Part shown: positions 9,037 to 19,372 of the stretch, piece by piece
Position numbering within the stretch: position 1 is the first letter of the stretch
Layout of the letters: the number at the start of each line of letters is the position of its first letter
Assembly (NCBI GenBank): GCA_030730025.1
Contig: JANQWC010000012.1
Coordinates: 80,235 to 144,234 of the forward strand
Length of the DNA stretch: 64,000 nucleotides
Source: Crocinitomicaceae bacterium
GTDB taxonomy: Bacteria > Bacteroidota > Bacteroidia > Flavobacteriales_D > Crocinitomicaceae
Direction: 5' to 3'
Notes under the pieces: generated by a model
Told to the model about the DNA's origin: nothing
What the model saw: the letters and a program-made list of their open reading frames with translations, nothing else
Databases searched by the model: none
Translations under genes and position numbers: made by a program

Positions 9037-10167
9037 CTACAAGCGCTGCCCTAGTTTTTGAACAACTTGGTTTTTCCAAGTGACGAATTCACCACTTGCT
9101 ATTTTTTCGCGGGCCACTCTCATGAGCTCGAGGTAAAACGCCAAGTTGTGAATGGTGGCAATTTGAATACCGAGGTATTCACTTGATTTGATCAGGTGGC
9201 GCAAATAGGCTTTGGTATACACTTGATCTACCCAAACCTTACTCGACGGATCGAGCGGGCTGAAGTCATTGGCCCATTTTTGATTTTTGATATTGATGGT
9301 GCCTTCCCAAGTGTACAGAAGGCCATGACGCGCATTTCTGCTTGGCATCACGCAGTCAAACATATCTACCCCGAGGGCGATAGATTCTAGCAAATTGGTA
9401 GGCGTCCCGACTCCCATTAAATAGCGCGGTTTATCCTGCGGTAAAATATTACAAACCAAATCGGTCATTTCGTAGAGTTCGTCGTCGGGCTCCCCAACAG
9501 ACAAGCCGCCTATTGCGTTACCTACGGCATCAAATGAAGCAATAGCATGTGCAGATTCTTCTCTTAAGTCTTTGTAGGTACTGCCCTGTACAATCGGAAA
9601 CAACGCTTGCTCGTAACCATATTTAGGCTCGGTTTGCTCCATTGCGGTAAAACAGCGCCCCAACCAGCGGTGTGTGAGGTGCATAGAACGCTTGGCATAA
9701 GCGTAGTCGCAGGGATACGGCGTGCATTCGTCAAAAGCCATGATGATATCGGCGCCAATACTGCGCTGAATTTCAATGGCTCGTTCGGGCGTGAAAAAAT
9801 GGTAACTGCCGTCGATGTGCGACTGAAATTTGACGCCTTCTTCTTGAATTTTTCTTGAACCGGAAAGCGAATAAACCTGATATCCACCACTATCGGTTAA
9901 GATCGGACGCTCCCAACCCATGAACTGGTGCAAGCCACCCGCAGCCTCTAGCACGTCAGTGCCGGGTCGCAAAAACAAATGATAGGTATTGCCCAAAATG
10001 ATTTGTGCGCTGATATCGTCGCGGAGCTCTTGCTGATGCACCCCTTTTACCGAGCCAACGGTGCCAACCGGCATAAAAATGGGGGTTTCTATGGTGCCGT
10101 GGGCGGTGTGCAACCTTCCGAGGCGTGCTTTGGATTGAGAATCTGTCTTTAAAAGATCAAAGTGCAT
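9037..10167 (-). CDS. tgt: tRNA-guanine transglycosylase
   Basis: IFMPVGTVGSVKGV, LTDSGGYQVYSL, DIIMAFDECTPYP, RYLMGVGTPTNLLE, CVMPSRNARHG. Confidence 0.95.
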   Translation of the reverse strand: MHFDLLKTDSQSKARLGRLHTAHGTIETPIFMPVGTVGSVKGVHQQELRDDISAQIILGNTYHLFLRPGTDVLEAAGGLHQFMGWERPILTDSGGYQVYSLSGSRKIQEEGVKFQSHIDGSYHFFTPERAIEIQRSIGADIIMAFDECTPYPCDYAYAKRSMHLTHRWLGRCFTAMEQTEPKYGYEQALFPIVQGSTYKDLREESAHAIASFDAVGNAIGGLSVGEPDDELYEMTDLVCNILPQDKPRYLMGVGTPTNLLESIALGVDMFDCVMPSRNARHGLLYTWEGTINIKNQKWANDFSPLDPSSKVWVDQVYTKAYLRHLIKSSEYLGIQIATIHNLAFYLELMRVAREKIASGEFVTWKNQVVQKLGQRL

Positions 10168-10191
10168 AACAATGTTGAAAAATACCTAAAG

Positions 10192-10199
10192 CAAAGATA
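10192..10199 (-). promoter_or_regulatory. Bacteroidota -7 element (TATCTTTG) upstream of tgt
   Basis: CAAAGATA on the plus strand, 24 nt upstream of the tgt ATG. Confidence 0.6.
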
Positions 10200-10237
10200 C
10201 GGGTATTTAATTTCCCTAGACATCTTTGTACTCAGAG

Positions 10238-11374
10238 ATGACCTACTTACCTAGCATTCAAAACGATTATTGGGCATATTTGCTTTTCAGCGGCATTTTT
10301 TTGGGCGCCGTTCAATTATTTTATGTGCTTTATTTTTACGCCCGCTTTGCCTTTAAAAGCAAGAAAGCAAAGCCAGAAGCACCCAATTACCCGCCTGTTT
10401 CCGTCATTATAGCTGCTCGAAACGAATCCGACAACCTTTACGAGCACCTACCCACGGTGCTGAGTCAAGATTACCCACAATATGAAGTGGTTGTCGTCAA
10501 TAACCAAAGTATCGACGACAGCAATTGGATTTTAACTGCCTTCGCACATCAATTCAAGCAATTAAAAGTGGTCGAAATCTCGCGTAGCCCACACCTTAAA
10601 CTCGGCAAGAAACTCCCCATTACACTGGGCATCAAAGCGGCATCTTACGACCATTTTGTGCTCACCGATGCCGATTGTCAGCCCCTGAGCTCTCAATGGC
10701 TCAAACAAGTGATGAGCAAGTTCAATACGAAGCAACAACTTGTCATTGGCTATAGTCCTTTTACCAAAACCAAAGGTTTTTTCAATAAGCTGGTGCGCTA
10801 TGACAACGCCTGGATGGGCGCAAGCGGTTTTAGTTACGCCCTAGCTGGCAATGCGTTCAAAGCAAACGGACGCAATTTAGCCTATTCAAAGCAATTGTTT
10901 CAAAAAGTCAACGGCTTCAAATCTCATTATGCCATTAGCCCAGGCGACGACGACCTCCTCTTAAAAGACGCCCTAAAATTCAGCAAGGTCAACATCTCCG
11001 AAGATCCCAGTTCATTTGTCCGGTCTGCGGCACCAGCAACTTGGTCCGATTGGCTCAGACAAAAAGCTAAATACCACATCAGTTCTGCACGTTATTCGTT
11101 TATTAAGAAAGTATTGTTAGGAATCTATCCCCTCAGTCTGATTTTGATGTGGATTTCTTTTGTTGCTTTGTGCATGAATTTAAATTACTTGCCTCTAGGG
11201 GCGAGTATATTTACAGGCATCATTGCAATCAAATGGTGGCTACAAGGTACTTGCCTGAATCGACTCGGCGAAAAGAAACTCATGTTGTTTTTTCCAGCCT
11301 GGGATTTATGCTACAGTATCCTGATGCCCATCGTTTACTACATATCCGAAAGGCAAAAATATTACCGATGGTAG
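10238..11374 (+). CDS. Family 2 glycosyltransferase, membrane-associated
   Basis: VSVIIAARNESDNL, VLTDADCQPLS, SPGDDDLL, C-terminal TM segments; ATG at 10238 preferred over the upstream TTG at 10226. Confidence 0.87.
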   Translation: MTYLPSIQNDYWAYLLFSGIFLGAVQLFYVLYFYARFAFKSKKAKPEAPNYPPVSVIIAARNESDNLYEHLPTVLSQDYPQYEVVVVNNQSIDDSNWILTAFAHQFKQLKVVEISRSPHLKLGKKLPITLGIKAASYDHFVLTDADCQPLSSQWLKQVMSKFNTKQQLVIGYSPFTKTKGFFNKLVRYDNAWMGASGFSYALAGNAFKANGRNLAYSKQLFQKVNGFKSHYAISPGDDDLLLKDALKFSKVNISEDPSSFVRSAAPATWSDWLRQKAKYHISSARYSFIKKVLLGIYPLSLILMWISFVALCMNLNYLPLGASIFTGIIAIKWWLQGTCLNRLGEKKLMLFFPAWDLCYSILMPIVYYISERQKYYRW

Positions 11375-11973
11375 AACACGAGCATTTATCTGATAAAGCC
11401 AAACAAGACCTGCACCTGGTTGCTGCAGCCCGTTCTGGAAGCCAAGCCGCCTACGCAGATCTTTTGGACCGCTACCGCGACTCCATCTACTTCATGATGC
11501 TCAAGATGGTCAAAAACTCCGACGATGCCGATGACCTCACCATAGAGGCATTCGGAAAAGCATTTGCCCGACTAGACCAATACTCTCCGAGCTTCGCCTT
11601 TAGTACTTGGCTCTTCAAAATTGCCTCCAACAACTGCATCGATTTTATCCGCAAAAAACGCATAGAGGTCACGTCCATTGACCGAGGCATCACCACCAGC
11701 GACGGCGAACGCATGCACATAGATGCGAAATCTCAAACCCTGAATCCGGAAGAAACCATTATTCAAGGCCAGCGCTTGATACACATGCGCTTGTTGGTCA
11801 GTAAGCTCAAGCCTAAATACCGCGAACTCGTTGAGAAGCGTTATTTTGAAGAAAAAAGCTACGAAGAAATCGCCGAAGAACTCAACTTGCCACTCGGTAC
11901 CGTCAAAGCACAACTATTCCGCGCCCGAGACTTCTTAGCCGCCATGATGCAGCAGACCAAAGACAGCATCTAA
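11368..11973 (+). CDS. ECF-type RNA polymerase sigma factor
   Basis: YADLLDRYRDSIYFMMLKMVKNSDDADDLTIEAFGKAF...FSTWLFKIASNNCIDFIRKKR...KSYEEIAEELNLPLGTVKAQLFRARDFL; overlaps the glycosyltransferase stop by 7 nt. Confidence 0.9.
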   Translation: MVEHEHLSDKAKQDLHLVAAARSGSQAAYADLLDRYRDSIYFMMLKMVKNSDDADDLTIEAFGKAFARLDQYSPSFAFSTWLFKIASNNCIDFIRKKRIEVTSIDRGITTSDGERMHIDAKSQTLNPEETIIQGQRLIHMRLLVSKLKPKYRELVEKRYFEEKSYEEIAEELNLPLGTVKAQLFRARDFLAAMMQQTKDSI

Positions 11974-12599
11974 TGACCCTTCTTCAGCACTACTTTCCCG
12001 ACCTAAGCCAAGAACAAATTCAGCAATTCGCAGCTTTAGAAGCGCTTTATCACGAATGGAACGCACAAATCAATGTCATCTCTAGAAAAGACACCGAGCA
12101 CTTTTACGAAAGACACGTCTTGCACTCTTTGGCCATTGCAAAAGTGGCGCAGTTCTTGCCCGGGGCTCAAGTTTTAGATATTGGCACCGGAGGAGGTTTC
12201 CCGGGTATTCCGCTCGCCATTCTTTTTCCAGAGGTGCAATTTCATTTGGTCGATTCCATCGGAAAAAAGATCAAGGTGGTACAAGAAGTAGCTGCAAGCC
12301 TTGGTTTGCAAAATGTAAAAGCCAGCCACGCCAGAGCAGAAAGCATCAAAGAACGCTACGATTTTATCGTCAGTAGAGCCGTCACTCAAATGCCTGTATT
12401 TTTAACATGGGTAAAAGGCAAGAGCGCCAAAAAGAACTTACACACCTTCAAAAATGGGATTTTCTACCTCAAGGGTGGAGACCTCAGCGAAGAACTCGCA
12501 GGAATCAAATATCCTTATAAAGAGTTTCCAATATCAGCATTCTACAAAGAGGACTTCTTTGAAACCAAAAAGGTGGTTTACGTGCAATTAGTACCCTAA
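11973..12599 (+). CDS. rsmG: 16S rRNA (guanine527-N7)-methyltransferase
   Basis: NAQINVISRKDTEHFYERHVLHSL, VLDIGTGGGFPGIPLAILFP, FIVSRAV. Confidence 0.94.
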   Translation: MTLLQHYFPDLSQEQIQQFAALEALYHEWNAQINVISRKDTEHFYERHVLHSLAIAKVAQFLPGAQVLDIGTGGGFPGIPLAILFPEVQFHLVDSIGKKIKVVQEVAASLGLQNVKASHARAESIKERYDFIVSRAVTQMPVFLTWVKGKSAKKNLHTFKNGIFYLKGGDLSEELAGIKYPYKEFPISAFYKEDFFETKKVVYVQLVP

Positions 12600-12602
12600 T
12601 CG

Positions 12603-13094
12603 CTAAAGCTGATAGAGCAAAGCCGACGCATACGCTTTAATAGCGCGTTGCTCGCCAAAAGAATCAACTTTTTCGTGGGTTGTGGCCTTGATGCTGATTT
12701 CGTCGCTAGCCAAATCTAATATACCTGCCAAAACGAGCTGCATTTGTTCGATATGCGGATTGACTTTTGGCGTTTCTAAAATAACGGTCGCGTCGATATT
12801 GACAATGCCGTAACCCTTTTCACTCACCAATCTATAAACTTCTTTGAGCAGAATCTTAGAATCGATGCCTTTGTATTTGGGATCTGTATCGGAGAAGTGA
12901 AAACCGATATCTCTGAGGGCTAAAGCCCCGAGCAAAGCATCGCAAATGGCATGAATCAGTACATCTGCATCTGAATGACCAACTGCGCCGAGTGGAGATG
13001 GCAATTGAATACCGCCAATCCAGAGCGGATAACCCTCCGCGAGCTGATGGACATCTACGCCGTAGCCAATGCGCAATTTGGGTTTGGACTGCAT
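12603..13094 (-). CDS. ispF: 2-C-methyl-D-erythritol 2,4-cyclodiphosphate synthase
   Basis: RIGYGVDVHQL, GHSDADVLIHAICDALLGALALRDIGFHFSDTDP, KATTHEKVDSFG. Confidence 0.95.
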   Translation of the reverse strand: MQSKPKLRIGYGVDVHQLAEGYPLWIGGIQLPSPLGAVGHSDADVLIHAICDALLGALALRDIGFHFSDTDPKYKGIDSKILLKEVYRLVSEKGYGIVNIDATVILETPKVNPHIEQMQLVLAGILDLASDEISIKATTHEKVDSFGEQRAIKAYASALLYQL

Positions 13095-14357
13095 TTAGTT
13101 TCCGCCGAGGTTGAGACGCAAGGTAAAGCGCAAGGTATTGGCCAACGGGCTCTGGCGACCATTGAGCGAAGCCAAATAGGAGAAGTCAATAGCGAACATA
13201 TTGTACTTGAGGGAAGCGCCTAAATTCAAAAACTGGCGATTTCCTTTGTTTTTGTTTTCGTAAAACACGCCGCCACGCAAAGCCAATACATCGCTGTACC
13301 ACCACTCTGCACCTGCTGCAATATTGATTTCTGCCAATTCTTCTTTGAGGCGGGTGCCTTTGACAACTTCGTAAGCGCCTGCTGTATTTTGAATGTAGTT
13401 ACCATTTTCATCTTCGGCTAAAACACCTGGTGCGTCATAGAAAGATTGCATCATGGAAGTGATGATCCCTACATCGCCGTCCATCCCGGCTAACATGACG
13501 TAGTCGCCATTGATCAGCTTGTAAATTGCTGGCGTTGGCACCAATAAACGCTGTAGATCCACTGAAAATGTCACTTTGTTGTATTCGTCGAATTCGGCCA
13601 AAAAGCTATTGCCAATTTTGAGGTTCATCGGGATGAAATCGCGGCGAGACAATTCTGAGTATGAAACCTTGTTACCGATGTTATTGATGGTCATGCCGAA
13701 GGTATATGTGCCGTCGGTGCTACCGATATGAGCGTCGTCGTTGAAATAACTAAATGATAAATCTGCGGCACCTACAACACCTGGCTTGGTATTGACGCCC
13801 GCAACAGTTAAGCCACCCGTTAAATTCGAGTATGCAAATTTGCCATTGACACCAATACTAAAACGCTCAGCCAATTTGAAAGCATAAGCACCTACGAGCT
13901 CAAACTCACTTGGTTTGTCGTCGCGAAGGACATCGCCGTTGATATCGGTAAATGTGATTTCACCAAGGCTAAAATAACGCAGCGCACCACCAACTGAGTG
14001 CACTTTATTGAGCTGCTTGTAGCCCGCTAAATATGACAAATGGATGTCGTTGGTGAGTTGACGCAACCACGGCGTATAAGACAAACTTACTTCAGATTTT
14101 TGCTTGGCAAAGCTCAATAGCGATGTGTTCCAATAGACCGATGTCGAGTTGGCGCTGAGCGCTGTTCCGGCGTCGCCCATACCGCCTGCGCGAGAGTCTG
14201 GGGTAATGGCCATGAAGGGCAATGAAGTTGTAAGGGTATTGAGCTGCAGGTCGTTGTCGGTGACGCCAGAACCGCCCGTAGGCTGAGCAAAAGCGTTTTG
14301 AGAAACGAATACCAAACAAATACTGAGTGCTAATGTGTAAAATCCAGAACTTTTCAT
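13095..14357 (-). CDS. porV: Type IX secretion outer-membrane protein PorV
   Basis: Signal peptide, PFMAITPDSRAGGMGDAGTALSANSTSVYWN, beta-barrel; directly downstream of porU. Confidence 0.92.
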   Translation of the reverse strand: MKSSGFYTLALSICLVFVSQNAFAQPTGGSGVTDNDLQLNTLTTSLPFMAITPDSRAGGMGDAGTALSANSTSVYWNTSLLSFAKQKSEVSLSYTPWLRQLTNDIHLSYLAGYKQLNKVHSVGGALRYFSLGEITFTDINGDVLRDDKPSEFELVGAYAFKLAERFSIGVNGKFAYSNLTGGLTVAGVNTKPGVVGAADLSFSYFNDDAHIGSTDGTYTFGMTINNIGNKVSYSELSRRDFIPMNLKIGNSFLAEFDEYNKVTFSVDLQRLLVPTPAIYKLINGDYVMLAGMDGDVGIITSMMQSFYDAPGVLAEDENGNYIQNTAGAYEVVKGTRLKEELAEINIAAGAEWWYSDVLALRGGVFYENKNKGNRQFLNLGASLKYNMFAIDFSYLASLNGRQSPLANTLRFTLRLNLGGN

Positions 14358-14390
14358 AGAGAGGGTAAAGATAGGGAATTTGAGGAATTT

Positions 14391-17300
14391 TTATTTTAAG
14401 ATCACAAGTTTTTCGGTTTGCTCTGCATAAGCGCCATCTGGCGTTTGTACCCTTAAGCGGTAAAGATAAGTACCTCTTGCAAGTTCAGCACCAAAATCAT
14501 CGCGGCCGTCCCAATACAAACCGGCTATTCTGAAGCCGCTAGTGGGCACTTCTTGAGCGATGGTTTTGACCAAACGGCCCGAAACGGTAAAGATTTGAAT
14601 TTGCACATCTAATGAAGAACAAGATTGGTTGTGTTCAAACATGAATTCGGTGCGCGTTGTAAAAGGATTAGGGTAGTTGAGCACATGTTGTAAGATGGGC
14701 TCTTCTTTGGATTGCACCACAAAATCAATCTGAGACGTGGATGAATTGTTATTGACATCCCAAACCTTTAAAGAGAGTGTATGCGGGCCAGGGCTTAAGT
14801 TTTGGAACTGATAACGCACCTCACCAGACTGATACGCATCGAGGTTCGCCGCATAAAAATCATTGAGCACAATTGGCTGAGCAGTTTGTCCATCGAGTAC
14901 CGCAACGATATCGTGGCCGATGCCATTGCCAACCGTATTGATGCCGTTATCGTCGGTTACCTTTGCCAAAAGCACCGGGTTTTCATCGGTCACGGATCCA
15001 TTGACAAAACCTTCTTGGTTCATGTAAAGTTGTACCGTTGGACCTTGGTCATCGGCTACGCCGTTCGGATCAATGCCACCTACATAAAACAAGGTATCAA
15101 AGCCTTGCGCATCGGTTTGTCCGTTGTGGCCATAATAGGAGATTTTTCCGAAATCAATTTGTAGCGCAATATCTTTAGGAACCACAAATTCGAACTCAAA
15201 TTGGCCATTGGTGATACTGCTTTGTCCGCGGTAGATGCGGTTGGTTTGCTGCTCATAAGCAATAATCGGTGAGGCTTCGTCCTGACCAAGTGTATTTTGA
15301 ATTTTTCGCTTGTCAAAAACAGTTGGTGTGAGCACGCCATTCCAACCCGTCAAAACAGTGCCGCTGAAGTCTTCAATATGGCCCTTGATGTTCACTTTGC
15401 TCAAGGCCCGTAGCGTATCCAATTGTTGCTGCGGATCGAGGCCGTTGATGCTATCCGTAACAATGCGGTATCGGGGCAAAGCCAAGCGCAGCGCAGGATC
15501 GCCAATAAGCGTAAAGCTTCTTTTATTTGAAGAGCTCACCGATGCGGCATTTTTGGTTCTGCGCGCAATTTCGCCAAACTCATATGCTTCACCATTGGGG
15601 TAGCGATTGAAAACGCGTTCAATCAATTTGATGCCGATATTACTGTTGACCCCGAAGTATACAGAGCGCGTGGTGGTGAGCATGGCAATGGCACCACCAG
15701 CCGGATTGAGGTACAACCACTCCCCTGCAGATACGCGCTCAGGGTCATCAAAACGCGTGAACTCGCACGTTGCAGAAACAAACAAATTCAAAGCATGAAT
15801 ATTGCTCCAGCTATTGACTTGATCTACCGTAACCACACGCTCCTCGGCCAGGCCAACTTCTCCCCCATGACCAATATAATTGGCAACAAGTACACCGCGT
15901 TGGATATTGGCATCTATAGCATTGACCATTGCAGGAAAGCGCTCGCCACCCGCAGTTATGACCTTCGGAAAGGCGTCCATGTAAAGTTTGTTGTAGTTGA
16001 TTTCAGGGTTCAACATTTTAGAAATTCCGTACTGCGGTTCGGCATCTGTGTTGATGAAATAGCCGCCCTCGCGGTTGTCGGTCATGAGCAAGTATTGGTT
16101 GCGCCAATCGCCAAAAGTTTTGTCGGTTTGGGTTCCCATGCAACATGAACTTGTCACTGGATAAAAATTTGAGCCATTTTTCATGTAATGCTCAATTTTA
16201 TCGACCATTTGTTTGGCCTGTAAACTGCTGCTGACAATAATACGCCCTACCCCAATATCCATCATGTCGGCTGCACTCATCGATTCTGCGTCGTCGAGCA
16301 AACCAAAAAAATCATCCACCACCATAGCGTCAATAGCGTTTTCACTGCTGAGCATTTGATAGGTCACGATGAAATTATTGTTATTGGGTTCTCTGTTTTT
16401 AGGGTCGTAGGTACCATCGCCAAATAGGAGCAGGTATTTAGGTTTAGCAGCGGGGTCGTTGAGGAGTGCGCGGTCGTAGAACATCTTGACAAAGCGGCGA
16501 ATGGCCCCTGGATCTTGCATGCCAGAGCTGAACTCGTTGTAAATAGCTTGGGGCTGTACCACATGAACAGTGAGTCCGTTGGCGCGGTGTAGATCTGCTA
16601 AGCGATTGGCTTCTGATAAAAAATCTGGATGCGAGACCATTAAATAGTCTGCAAATGGAAGCTGATGCAAGTTTTGAAATGACACACTACCCACTTTTTC
16701 TGGTGTAAAAAACGATGCGCCGCTCGCCATCACCAATTCCTTGTATACTGCTGCTGTTTTGAACGTTCCTTGATTGCCCTGCACCGTTAGTGGAATGCGA
16801 ACCGGCACGTGGCGATCAGAAACATCCCAAACAAAGGTAATTGCATTGACGCTGCCAATCTCATAGCTCGCCCAGTTTGCCGCAGCACCCCATTTTGAAA
16901 CGCGAAAATTCTGCTGAGACCCCGCTAAGATGAGGTTGCGCTGGGCGTTGATCAAAATACGATCGAGATAGGTTACCACATTTGGATTCAGTCTATTGAC
17001 CGTTAAAGACAGATTGAGGGCTGAACTTGGCGTAGAATCGGTACAAAGCAGCGTACCGCGTTGGTAATAAGACCCCGAATGCGGCATGACCATTTGACCA
17101 AGCAACTCTGAACCGTTCTTCAAGGAAATTTGATTGCCTGTAGTCCTCGAATTGGAGGCAAAAGAAACCTGAAAACGAACTGGCGCAGTAGTTATGTTTG
17201 GAATCGTAAAATTGAAATTCTGACTGAGATTGACATCGAACTCTTCCCCATACCAGCGCTGTCCACCTTTCACCAAGTTTTCGAGGTCATTTTCATAGAC

Positions 17301-18218
17301 GTCACGGTAGTCATATGCAGTTACTATTGTATCTGCGGGCGCATCGATGACAGAAGCGTCGACAATACGCAAGGGCGCAACGTCAGAACCAACATATATA
17401 TAATAGTATGACTGATCTGAGTAAGGGTGTCTCACCTGAGTGTATTGATTGCCGCCTGAGAGCTCCCAGCGATGCGCTCCCCACCCATAAAACAATAAAT
17501 AATCATTGGCATCAAATGTACCGTCAGCTTCTCCGCTCACCACAATTGCATTTTGAGCTAAATCATCTGTAATTGGGCTCGAATTAGCTTCGGCAATGAC
17601 ACCTTCTCCGTTACCATATATATGAATGTGCGCTGGATTCAAATTGGTGGTATTGAATCCGCAAGCTTCTAAAAAGGGTTTGTCAATTTTATAAATCCCA
17701 TCCTTATTGACAGCAATGCGATACCATTTGCCTGTGGTACTACCCAAGACAGAAGAACTTACGTAATCCTTGGTCTGAAAATTAGTCTTTGCTTTAAAAA
17801 GGTAATCTACTTGAACCAAGCGCTCTAGTGAACCATTCACAGTGCGCATTGGTAAAATGTAACAAGAGAATAATGGCTGGCCGCCATCCGAAACAATTTT
17901 AGCCTCGATTTGGGCCTTATCCGAAAAAGCCAAGCCCAAACGCTCGTATATCAGCTGCTGCGCTTTAGGTATTTTTTCGTACACCACTGCAAGTATTTCA
18001 ACTTCTTGTTGCATCGAGCCATGCTTCTGTTGAATGGCATAAAAAGGCTGACCATTATCGAGACCAAAACCTTTAACTGTTTGGACATCATAGCCTTCTT
18101 CACCTATATTTACGCGCTCGGTGCCGCTCCAGTCTAAAACGATGGTTTGGACCTGCGCAGCGGAGGAGAAGCTGGCGATTAAACATAAAAAAAGAAAGCA
18201 ATTGCGAAAATAAATCAT
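14391..18218 (-). CDS. porU: Type IX secretion sortase PorU (C25 gingipain-like peptidase with C-terminal domain)
   Basis: 1275 aa; candidate catalytic His (NYIGHGGEVGLAEE) and Cys (FVSATCEFTRFDDP); C-terminal LNYPNPFTTRTEFMFEHNQ...GTYLYRLRVQTPDGAYAEQTEKLVILK. Confidence 0.92.
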   Translation of the reverse strand: MIYFRNCFLFLCLIASFSSAAQVQTIVLDWSGTERVNIGEEGYDVQTVKGFGLDNGQPFYAIQQKHGSMQQEVEILAVVYEKIPKAQQLIYERLGLAFSDKAQIEAKIVSDGGQPLFSCYILPMRTVNGSLERLVQVDYLFKAKTNFQTKDYVSSSVLGSTTGKWYRIAVNKDGIYKIDKPFLEACGFNTTNLNPAHIHIYGNGEGVIAEANSSPITDDLAQNAIVVSGEADGTFDANDYLLFYGWGAHRWELSGGNQYTQVRHPYSDQSYYYIYVGSDVAPLRIVDASVIDAPADTIVTAYDYRDVYENDLENLVKGGQRWYGEEFDVNLSQNFNFTIPNITTAPVRFQVSFASNSRTTGNQISLKNGSELLGQMVMPHSGSYYQRGTLLCTDSTPSSALNLSLTVNRLNPNVVTYLDRILINAQRNLILAGSQQNFRVSKWGAAANWASYEIGSVNAITFVWDVSDRHVPVRIPLTVQGNQGTFKTAAVYKELVMASGASFFTPEKVGSVSFQNLHQLPFADYLMVSHPDFLSEANRLADLHRANGLTVHVVQPQAIYNEFSSGMQDPGAIRRFVKMFYDRALLNDPAAKPKYLLLFGDGTYDPKNREPNNNNFIVTYQMLSSENAIDAMVVDDFFGLLDDAESMSAADMMDIGVGRIIVSSSLQAKQMVDKIEHYMKNGSNFYPVTSSCCMGTQTDKTFGDWRNQYLLMTDNREGGYFINTDAEPQYGISKMLNPEINYNKLYMDAFPKVITAGGERFPAMVNAIDANIQRGVLVANYIGHGGEVGLAEERVVTVDQVNSWSNIHALNLFVSATCEFTRFDDPERVSAGEWLYLNPAGGAIAMLTTTRSVYFGVNSNIGIKLIERVFNRYPNGEAYEFGEIARRTKNAASVSSSNKRSFTLIGDPALRLALPRYRIVTDSINGLDPQQQLDTLRALSKVNIKGHIEDFSGTVLTGWNGVLTPTVFDKRKIQNTLGQDEASPIIAYEQQTNRIYRGQSSITNGQFEFEFVVPKDIALQIDFGKISYYGHNGQTDAQGFDTLFYVGGIDPNGVADDQGPTVQLYMNQEGFVNGSVTDENPVLLAKVTDDNGINTVGNGIGHDIVAVLDGQTAQPIVLNDFYAANLDAYQSGEVRYQFQNLSPGPHTLSLKVWDVNNNSSTSQIDFVVQSKEEPILQHVLNYPNPFTTRTEFMFEHNQSCSSLDVQIQIFTVSGRLVKTIAQEVPTSGFRIAGLYWDGRDDFGAELARGTYLYRLRVQTPDGAYAEQTEKLVILK

Positions 18219-18342
18219 GAAACTTGGAGTTTTAAGCGCTAGAAAAACGTCAATTTATTTATTTTATTTGAATAAATATTCGATATTTGTAACCTTTGAA
18301 ACCTGAATAACGTTAAGATTGTTCGTGCTAAAACCAACTTTC

Positions 18343-19323
18343 GTGAAAATAGTCAAACCGCTTCTAGTCGCTCAGATTAGCCTCATTACACTGATAATGA
18401 GCTCCATATCATGGGCTCAAGACCCTACTTTTACGCAATTCTATGCCAACCCAACCTACTTAAATCCTGCCCTCGCAGGTTCATCAGGTTGTCCTAGAGT
18501 TTCGTTAAACTACCGCAACGAATGGCCGCAACTAACCGGCAATTACGTCACTTATGCGGCAGCCTACGACACCTACGCCAAAAATATCTCTGGTGGTTTT
18601 GGTTTGCTCGCCATGCACGACATGCAAGGTCAAGGCACCATCCAAACATCCATGATTGGCGGCATCTATTCTTACAATGCTAAGATTACCCGCAAATTTT
18701 CTCTCATGTTCGGAGCTCGTGCTGCTTACTTCCAAAAATTCCTCGATTGGGACAAACTCACTTTCGGCGACATGATCGACCCGCGTCGCGGCTTCATCTA
18801 CCAAACCGGAGATGTACCACGCGGAAACGGACGCCGAGGTTTCTTTGACGTCAGCTTTGGAATGGTGGGTTTTACCAAAAATTTCTATGTTGGTTTAGCA
18901 GGTCATCACCTCAATCGCCCAGACGAATCCATGATTTTAGGTGAATCTCGCTTACCAATGCGTTTCACCGGGCACATCGGATCCAACATCAAACTTGGCC
19001 AGAGAGGTCGTTACTCCAGCACAACTTTCTTATCTCCAAACATCATTTACCAATACCAAAACGGGTTCCAAGAACTCAACATCGGAGCCTACCTTAAATA
19101 TGAAAACTTTACTGTAGGTGCTTGGTACCGCAACCGCGATGCCTTCATCATGACCGTTGGGATCAACACAGACAAATTTAAAGTCGGTTACAGTTACGAC
19201 CTAACTGTATCCAAATTAGGTAACGGCATTTCAGGTGGCTCCCATGAAATTTCTATGGGTATCAACCTCAAATGCAAGAGAAAGCCTAAAAACTTCAGAA
19301 AAACGTCTTGTCCGTCTTTCTAA
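18343..19323 (+). CDS. PorP/SprF family type IX secretion membrane protein
   Basis: QDPTFTQFYANPTYLNPALAGSSGCPRVSLNYRNEWP is diagnostic; GTG 18343 gives a clean signal peptide (MKIVKPLLVAQISLITLIMSSISWA), TTG 18319 is the alternative. Confidence 0.9.
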   Translation: MKIVKPLLVAQISLITLIMSSISWAQDPTFTQFYANPTYLNPALAGSSGCPRVSLNYRNEWPQLTGNYVTYAAAYDTYAKNISGGFGLLAMHDMQGQGTIQTSMIGGIYSYNAKITRKFSLMFGARAAYFQKFLDWDKLTFGDMIDPRRGFIYQTGDVPRGNGRRGFFDVSFGMVGFTKNFYVGLAGHHLNRPDESMILGESRLPMRFTGHIGSNIKLGQRGRYSSTTFLSPNIIYQYQNGFQELNIGAYLKYENFTVGAWYRNRDAFIMTVGINTDKFKVGYSYDLTVSKLGNGISGGSHEISMGINLKCKRKPKNFRKTSCPSF

Positions 19324-19372
19324 GTGTAACCAAACGAATAAACAGAACTTTACGTTATAAACGCAAAAAAAT